From JAEHDI01 sp035455185 (GTDB lineage Bacteria > Acidobacteriota > Terriglobia > Bryobacterales > Bryobacteraceae), in NCBI GenBank assembly GCA_035455185.1, contig DATIFQ010000245.1:1-11112 (forward strand): a stretch of DNA of 11,112 nucleotides, in the 5' to 3' direction. A program made the position numbers and the translations under genes. The notes below the pieces were generated by a model. The model saw only the letters and a program-made list of their open reading frames with translations. It was not told the origin of the DNA and made no database searches. This document shows positions 6,612 to 11,112 of this stretch, piece by piece (position 1 is the first letter of the stretch; the number at the start of each line of letters is the position of its first letter).

Positions 6612-6853
6612 AGTTTCTCCCGAGTGGAACGGCGAAACGATTCCAGCGTCCAAGTGTCGGTTTCGGTATGTCGCAGAACGTAAAGATTATCATCGTCGGC
6701 GCGCACGCGAAACCACGTATCACCGGGTCCATACCAACGATCTAATAACTCCACCACATCAAACTGCCGGTCTTCGATGTAGAAGCGGAGCGGGCGCTCA
6801 TCCGCCTTGTAGCCGGCGTAGCACTCGACCCGCACCTGGAAGGCAGGGCGCAT
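6608..6853 (-). CDS. Small conserved protein, DUF6504-like
   Basis: This 81-aa soluble protein has no signal peptide. It reads as a small beta-rich domain: VRVECYAGYKADERP, LRFYIEDRQFDVVELLDRWYG, then WFRVRADDDNLYVLRH and TDTWTLESF. I recognise this pattern from short acidobacterial hypothetical proteins and it resembles DUF6504. The function is unknown and the family name is a tentative match. It begins 6 bp after the receptor stop and its TGA overlaps the GH4 ATG (ATGA), so it sits in the middle of a co-translated trio. It has no obvious ribosome-binding site of its own and probably depends on reinitiation after the receptor. Its conserved residues, its tight position and the lack of any longer competing frame support it as a real gene. 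Confidence 0.75.
   Translation of the reverse strand: MRPAFQVRVECYAGYKADERPLRFYIEDRQFDVVELLDRWYGPGDTWFRVRADDDNLYVLRHTETDTWTLESFRRSTREKL
6617..6621 (-). promoter_or_regulatory. Ribosome-binding site of the GH4 gene
   Basis: The minus strand reads GGGAG, 5 nt before the ATG at 6611, inside the last codons of the small upstream gene. With the ATGA stop/start overlap, it supports 6611 over the more upstream ATG at 6653. Confidence 0.6.
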
Positions 6854-6859
6854 TAGAGT

Positions 6860-8818
6860 TTATCGTACACGCCCTTCCCACCGGAGTCCCAGGCGCCAGA
6901 GACGGGGAGCTCCGACCGTGGGGGTCGGGGTAAAACCGGTGAGGTATTCGCGGTCGAAGAGATTCTCGACCGAAGCGAACGCACTGAGACGAGCGTTGAT
7001 CTGCCTCCGGACGGCGACTTGCACGGCGCCGAAACCCGGCAGCAGGAAGCGATTCAGCTCGTCCTCGAACTGAAGGCTGTAGCTGCGCAGGCCGGCGCTG
7101 ACGAACGTCGCGCCGCGCTGCCAGCCGAGCCGCGCGGAACCCTGGTGGCTGGGAACCTGCGGCAGGCGCTCGCCAGTCGAAAAGCGCGAATCGGCATAGA
7201 GATAAGAAGCGTCGCCGAACCAATTTCTCCAGCGATGGTCCGCGTGCATCTCGACGCCGCGAGCGAGTGCGGAGGCGGCGTTCCGCCTCTGTCGCACGAT
7301 CAGGCTCGGCGATGAAGTCAACGTTACGTTCGTGATCAGGTCCGAGAGCGAGTTCCGATACAGGGTGAAACTCATATGCGATCGTTCGCCCGCGTAGTCA
7401 ATACCCGCCTCAGCACCGAACAGGCGCTCAGACCGGAGCGCATCGTTGGCGCGCGTGACGGCATTGCCCACGCGGAACTCACGAAACAGTTCGTTCAGCG
7501 TGGGAGCGCGGAATGAGCGATACGCTGAAGTCCGGACGCGCAAGCGCCCGCGTCCCGCCGAGACTCCGGCGCTCGGACTGAAAAACTGCCTGTCCCTGCC
7601 GGTAAAGTCATGGCGAGCTCCGAGGTGGAACTTCACCGGTCCGGCTCCCGCGTCCGTCTGGACGAACGTGCCGTGCTGGAGCAGAGTACCGCCGCCGACC
7701 CGCAGGCCGGCCGGAAACAACGTGTCTTTGCTGTAGCCCTCGACGTGGTTGACGTCGGCGCCGGCGAGGACGTCCCACCGGCTTCCGTTCCGGCTCCAGT
7801 AAACCGCGCCGCCGACAGACTCGGTCGGTACGCTTTGCCTGAACGTCGGGCGCTCCGAATTCCTATCGGCTGCGATGGCGGAAAACGCGCTACGAAACTC
7901 CTCGCGCGTGTGGGATGCAAGCACAGAGAAGGTATCCGCCCCGCGTGCGAGCGAGTAGTGCGCGGACAACGAACCGAGGCTGGTCGAATTTTGCTGGATT
8001 GAGGTGCCGTTGCGCCGGCGCTCCGCGAGCATGTCGAACTTCAGGAACAGCCGGCTTGCCGCACCGAAAAAGTCGAGCCGGGAACTAGCAGCGACAAAGT
8101 CGGCGCCGGCTCGGCGATCGGCTGTCCCCCGAATCCCCTCAGGGACCACATAGTAGCCGTCGGTCGCAAACGTGCGGCCGTGCAAAGAGGCGGACCAACG
8201 GGAGCCGAGGTGAGTGAAACCAGCGCCGGCTTCATGGGTCCCCGCATTTCCACCTGAGTAGCTGGCGGTGAGGTGAAGGGGCTCGGGCTGGCGCGAGAAC
8301 AGCGCAATGGCGCCGCCCATGGCCCTGTCACCGAATACACTGGTGGACGCGCCGCGCGAGATCTCTATACGGTCGATGTCGTCGGGAGCGAATCGAGACC
8401 ACTGGACCCAGCCCCCGAATGGATCGTTCACGGGGAAGCCGTCCCAAAGGACGAGCGTCCGGCTGGCACCGGTGGACCCGATGCCGCGCAGCGAGACCCC
8501 CTGCGTGGTCGGATGCGCAACCACGCTGGAGGATCGCCGGAAAAGACTGAAGCCGGGCACGTCGCGGAGGCGATCGTCCAGGTTCACTCCTGGTGTCGCG
8601 CGAATATCGGAGTCGTCAAGGACCGTGATCGATGCGGGCGCGTCAGCGGTGATCCGTCCGACCACCGTGATCGAACTCTTGACCGGCTCTGGTGGCGTCC
8701 CGGCGAGGAGGAGGAGCGGGGAGCAGATCAGGACCCACAACGCAGGCGCTGCGCCAGCGTGCGACGGGATACCGCTCCGGCGACGCGCTGAAAACGATCT
8801 GAAAGCTATTCTCCTCAT
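6860..8818 (-). CDS. TonB-dependent outer-membrane receptor (BtuB-like size)
   Basis: This 652-aa protein is an outer-membrane importer energised by TonB. A basic N-region (1-20) precedes a hydrophobic signal segment at about 26-39. A TonB-box-like stretch SITVVG is at 49-54. The plug domain is at about 56-175, with TPGVNLDDRLRDVPGF, GVSLRGIGSTGASRTLVLWDG, IDRIEISRGASTSVFGD and MGGAIALFSR. A 22-strand-type barrel fills the rest, with YRSFRAPTLNELFREFRVG and SVENLFDREYL as typical receptor landmarks. It lacks the N-terminal carboxypeptidase-regulatory-like domain of the large Oar-like receptors common in Acidobacteriota, and is closer in size to BtuB or siderophore receptors. The substrate is unknown. 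The C-terminus adds EGRVR after the usual aromatic ending. The start at 8818 is inside the DUF58 gene (176-nt overlap). A TTG at 8740 would shorten it to just before the hydrophobic core. Confidence 0.9.
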   Translation of the reverse strand: MRRIAFRSFSARRRSGIPSHAGAAPALWVLICSPLLLLAGTPPEPVKSSITVVGRITADAPASITVLDDSDIRATPGVNLDDRLRDVPGFSLFRRSSSVVAHPTTQGVSLRGIGSTGASRTLVLWDGFPVNDPFGGWVQWSRFAPDDIDRIEISRGASTSVFGDRAMGGAIALFSRQPEPLHLTASYSGGNAGTHEAGAGFTHLGSRWSASLHGRTFATDGYYVVPEGIRGTADRRAGADFVAASSRLDFFGAASRLFLKFDMLAERRRNGTSIQQNSTSLGSLSAHYSLARGADTFSVLASHTREEFRSAFSAIAADRNSERPTFRQSVPTESVGGAVYWSRNGSRWDVLAGADVNHVEGYSKDTLFPAGLRVGGGTLLQHGTFVQTDAGAGPVKFHLGARHDFTGRDRQFFSPSAGVSAGRGRLRVRTSAYRSFRAPTLNELFREFRVGNAVTRANDALRSERLFGAEAGIDYAGERSHMSFTLYRNSLSDLITNVTLTSSPSLIVRQRRNAASALARGVEMHADHRWRNWFGDASYLYADSRFSTGERLPQVPSHQGSARLGWQRGATFVSAGLRSYSLQFEDELNRFLLPGFGAVQVAVRRQINARLSAFASVENLFDREYLTGFTPTPTVGAPRLWRLGLRWEGRVR

Positions 8819-9803
8819 GAGGACCTGCAGGCGGTTTGGACGCCTTGGGCGAGACCATGGCCAGATACTTCAGGATAGTATAGATGTCGCCTGTTGCCGG
8901 TACCGTTAGCCGGAAGTCTTGTGTACTGAAGCACACACGCGCCTCGCGCCGGACCACGTGCCATGTGGTGTATGCACAGCAGTCCACCGCCCGGTCGAAC
9001 CACTCGCGGTGCGCATCCGGGACGTCGAGGTCGAGGAGGATCTCAACCAGCGGCTCCTCTTCTCTTGCGAACTCCCGGACCTGCAATTCGTTGGTGTGCG
9101 CGGTCGCCTTCCAGTCGACGTGGCGGGCGCTCTCGAAAGCGACGTACGGCCGGATGCGGTAGAAGTCATGACCCCTGCCGCGGTAGTGTGCTACGATCTC
9201 GCCGCTCAGCGTATCGAGCAGTTCCTCGAACCCGGGCTGGGGATCCAGGCACGGATACACCAGAATGTCTCGCCGCAATGTGACGTTAGCGCGTCTTTCG
9301 AGAAATCCAAATGGAAACGACGTCGAAAACTCGAAACCATCCTCGCGATGCAGACCGCGCCGGTCAAAACGCACCTCAACGGTCTCCTCGAGCGTCGAAC
9401 CGCCGGGTAAGACAGGAAAATACAGCGGCGTAGAAAACGCGCTCTCCCCGACACCGGCCACTTCGACCGAGAACGACGGCATCCAGCGCTTCCCGTTCCG
9501 GACGAAAATCCGCGCTGGAAACGTCCGGCGCGCGGAGAGATGTTCCGGCAGGTGAAAGTCGAGTTCCAAGCCGGCCAGAGACAGGCGGCAGATGAAATTG
9601 GAAATCATGAGGATCGAAATCATCGCCGCCAGAATCAGGAACAACAAGTTGTTGGCCGAGACGACCGCGGTGAAGGCGACGAGCAGCGCCGCGACAGCAA
9701 AGACCAAGCCTATGGGAGTGGTCCTTCGCTGCGCGCTATAGCGGAGGAATTTCTGAAAGCCGCTTCGGAGGGCGCTCAACGGCACGACCGCATCATGGCA
9801 CAA
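8643..9803 (-). CDS. DUF58 domain membrane protein
   Basis: This 386-aa protein carries two N-terminal membrane helices (about 32-49 and 52-69) after the motif RRTTPIG, then a periplasmic or cytosolic beta-rich region. The DUF58 core is at about 205-255: YRGRGHDFYRIRPY, HVDWKATAHTNEL and REFAREEE. DUF58 proteins are usually encoded with a MoxR AAA ATPase and a transglutaminase; neither is adjacent here, so the role is open. The longest frame begins at TTG 9803, directly after an in-frame TGA. GTG 9785 and TTG 9779 are alternatives, and none has a Shine-Dalgarno. Residues up to about 361 (FQIVFSASPERY, then VVGPDLL) look like a genuine family C-terminus. The last 25 residues (PPPRRDATRAG onward) look like read-through in the region shared with the receptor. 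The gene leads the minus-strand cluster with the receptor, small protein and GH4 genes. Confidence 0.85.
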   Translation of the reverse strand: MCHDAVVPLSALRSGFQKFLRYSAQRRTTPIGLVFAVAALLVAFTAVVSANNLLFLILAAMISILMISNFICRLSLAGLELDFHLPEHLSARRTFPARIFVRNGKRWMPSFSVEVAGVGESAFSTPLYFPVLPGGSTLEETVEVRFDRRGLHREDGFEFSTSFPFGFLERRANVTLRRDILVYPCLDPQPGFEELLDTLSGEIVAHYRGRGHDFYRIRPYVAFESARHVDWKATAHTNELQVREFAREEEPLVEILLDLDVPDAHREWFDRAVDCCAYTTWHVVRREARVCFSTQDFRLTVPATGDIYTILKYLAMVSPKASKPPAGPHEENSFQIVFSASPERYPVARWRSACVVGPDLLPAPPPRRDATRAGQEFDHGGRTDHR

Positions 9804-9805
9804 TT

Positions 9806-9810
9806 GAGGA
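9806..9810 (+). promoter_or_regulatory. Ribosome-binding site of the APC permease gene
   Basis: GAGGA lies 4 nt before the ATG at 9815. The spacing is slightly short but it is the only purine-rich match, and it supports this start. Confidence 0.55.
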
Positions 9811-9814
9811 ATTC

Positions 9815-11112
9815 ATGTCGACCGAAGCGCCAACAGCGGCCCCGGACGGAGGGCCGAGGCTAAAACGGGCACTGAGTCTCTGGGACCTCGTTTTCACCGG
9901 GATCATCCTCATCCAGCCAACGGCCCCGATGCCGCTGTTCGGCATCGTTTACCAGGAAGCCCGCGGGCACGTGGTAACCACCATCCTCATCGCCATGGTC
10001 GCCATGCTCTTCACCGCCATCAGTTACGGCCGCATGGCGCGCGCCTATCCGAGCGCCGGCTCCGCCTTCGTCTATGTCGGGCGGGAGATCCATCCCTCCA
10101 TCGGCTATGCGAGTGGCTGGAGCATGGCCATGGATTACATGCTCAACCCCGTCCTATGCACCGTCTGGTGCTCGAAGGCGGCGGGCAACATCCTGCCTGA
10201 GGTCCCCTACTATGCGTGGGTAGTGTTTTTCGCGCTGCTATTCACTGTATTGAACCTGCGGGGTATCAAATCCTCGGCGCGGACCAACGAGTGGCTCGCT
10301 GCCGGGATGGGCGTAGTGATCCTGATTGTCCTGGCTGCGGCGGTACGCTACGTTCTTCGACTGTGTCCCCAGGAGACGGAGTTTTTCACGCGGCCGTTTT
10401 ACGATCCCGAAACCTTCTCAATCAAGGCAGTGTTCACGGGAACTTCGATTGCAGCCTTGACCTATATCGGCTTTGATGGGATTTCGACCCTCTCCGAAGA
10501 GGTCCAGAATCCGCGGCGAAACATTCTGCTGGCGACGGTGCTCACCTGCCTGATCACTGGCTTTCTGGCGAGCATTGAAGTCTATGCCGGCCAGTTGATC
10601 TGGCCGGCTGGCCAGGCATTCCCCGACGCCGACACGGCCTACGTTCACGTGGCGGGCCGCGCCGGCGGACTGTGGCTGTTCCAGTTGGTCAATCTGACTC
10701 TTCTGGTAGCGACGATCGGTTCGGGGACCGGCTCGCAACTGGCGGCTGCTCGCCTGCTTTACGGAATGGGCCGCGACAATGCCATCCCAAAGCGCTTCTT
10801 CGGTGCGATTGAGCCGAAGCGGGGAATTCCACGCAACAACGTGCTGTTCACCGGAGGGCTCGCCCTGTGTGGCGCCTTCGTTCTGAGCTACCAACTCACC
10901 GCGGAGCTGTTGAACTTCGGCGCATTCATCGCCTTCATGGGGGTGAACCTGGCTGCCTTTACCCGGTACTACCTTCGTGCGAACGAAAAGAAGCTGATCA
11001 ACGCCGTGCCGCCGCTGGTCGGCTTCACTATCTGCCTGTACATCTGGCTGAACCTGCGCACTCCCGCGATGATCGCCGGCGCCGTGTGGCTCGCGATCGG
11101 TATTGTTTATGG
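9815..11112 (+). CDS. APC superfamily amino-acid permease (3' end outside window)
   Basis: The frame runs from ATG 9815 to the window edge without a stop (432 complete codons). The protein is a multi-helix inner-membrane transporter. The N-terminus reads SLWDLVFTGIILIQPTAP with the first helix at about 24-44, then MPLFGIVYQ and EARGHVVTT. It continues with helix 2 at about 53-70, SYGRMARAYPSAGSAFVYVG, and GWSMAMDYMLNP in helix 3. The central TYIGFDGISTLSEEVQNP (helix 6 and its following loop) is diagnostic of APC-family permeases such as PuuP and YjeH relatives. RLLYGMGRDNAIPKRFF is the conserved cytoplasmic loop after helix 8. These proteins import or exchange amino acids or polyamines with ions; the substrate is not readable. 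Only 11 bp separate it from the divergent DUF58 TTG start, so its promoter must lie within the DUF58 5' coding region. Confidence 0.92.
   Translation, partial: MSTEAPTAAPDGGPRLKRALSLWDLVFTGIILIQPTAPMPLFGIVYQEARGHVVTTILIAMVAMLFTAISYGRMARAYPSAGSAFVYVGREIHPSIGYASGWSMAMDYMLNPVLCTVWCSKAAGNILPEVPYYAWVVFFALLFTVLNLRGIKSSARTNEWLAAGMGVVILIVLAAAVRYVLRLCPQETEFFTRPFYDPETFSIKAVFTGTSIAALTYIGFDGISTLSEEVQNPRRNILLATVLTCLITGFLASIEVYAGQLIWPAGQAFPDADTAYVHVAGRAGGLWLFQLVNLTLLVATIGSGTGSQLAAARLLYGMGRDNAIPKRFFGAIEPKRGIPRNNVLFTGGLALCGAFVLSYQLTAELLNFGAFIAFMGVNLAAFTRYYLRANEKKLINAVPPLVGFTICLYIWLNLRTPAMIAGAVWLAIGIVY

Noticed and set aside
6611..6653. Longer GH4 start at ATG 6653
   Set aside because: It would add 14 residues before the twin-arginine motif and lose the ATGA overlap and the GGGAG site that support 6611.
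8738..8740. TTG as the receptor start in place of ATG 8818
   Set aside because: It would shorten the overlap with DUF58 but removes the basic N-region of the signal peptide and has no ribosome-binding site. It is kept only as an alternative.
8273..8791. 172-codon plus-strand frame antisense to the receptor gene
   Set aside because: Low-complexity charged translation with no motif. The opposite strand encodes the receptor plug domain.
10418..10894. 158-codon minus-strand frame
   Set aside because: It is antisense to the APC permease, which has clear family signatures across this region.
1..11112. CRISPR arrays, tRNA or rRNA genes, transposase genes, phage or toxin-antitoxin modules
   Set aside because: I looked on both strands and found no spaced repeats, no structured RNA signature and no protein of these classes.

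Overview
The window is GC-rich, densely packed bacterial DNA. Gene content and protein style point to an Acidobacteriota member of the Solibacter/Bryobacter type: Tat-exported glycosidases, a TonB-dependent receptor, an APC permease with that group's conserved N-terminal signature, and a YbbR protein. This assignment is by recognition only and no search was run. I see no RNA genes, insertion sequences, phage genes or CRISPR arrays.

Layout. 1-414 (+) is the 3' part of a YbbR/CdaR-type membrane-anchored protein. 453-2318 (+) is a secreted DUF5060/DUF4038-type glycoside hydrolase. Its stop overlaps the GTG start of tsaB (2315-3007, +), which makes the t6A tRNA-modification factor. Converging on tsaB is a Tat-exported GH172 (DUF2961) enzyme (3042-4184, -). 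A 232-bp divergent control region (4185-4416) separates it from an orphan NarL/LuxR-type response regulator (4417-5154, +). The regulator's stop interlocks with the stop of a Tat-exported GH4 glycosidase (5151-6611, -). The GH4 gene ends a tightly packed minus-strand cluster that reads in transcription order: DUF58 protein (8643-9803), TonB-dependent receptor (6860-8818), 81-aa conserved protein (6608-6853), GH4. The DUF58 and receptor genes overlap out of frame by 176 nt, and the small gene and GH4 share an ATGA overlap. Diverging from DUF58 is an APC amino-acid permease (9815 to the window end, +, incomplete).

How the genes may work together. Three exported glycosidases of unrelated families (DUF4038-type, GH172, GH4), an outer-membrane TonB-dependent receptor and a response regulator lie within about 8.4 kb. 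This suggests scavenging of unusual plant or microbial glycosides. It is not a classical Bacteroidetes PUL, because there is no SusD and no hybrid two-component system. The most unusual items are the GH4 enzyme, a normally cytoplasmic NAD-dependent glycosidase that here has a Tat-type signal peptide and an atypical C-M-G-T specificity motif, its coupling to a TonB-dependent receptor, and the long DUF58/receptor overlap. I did not find a clear, wholly new defence or mobile system.
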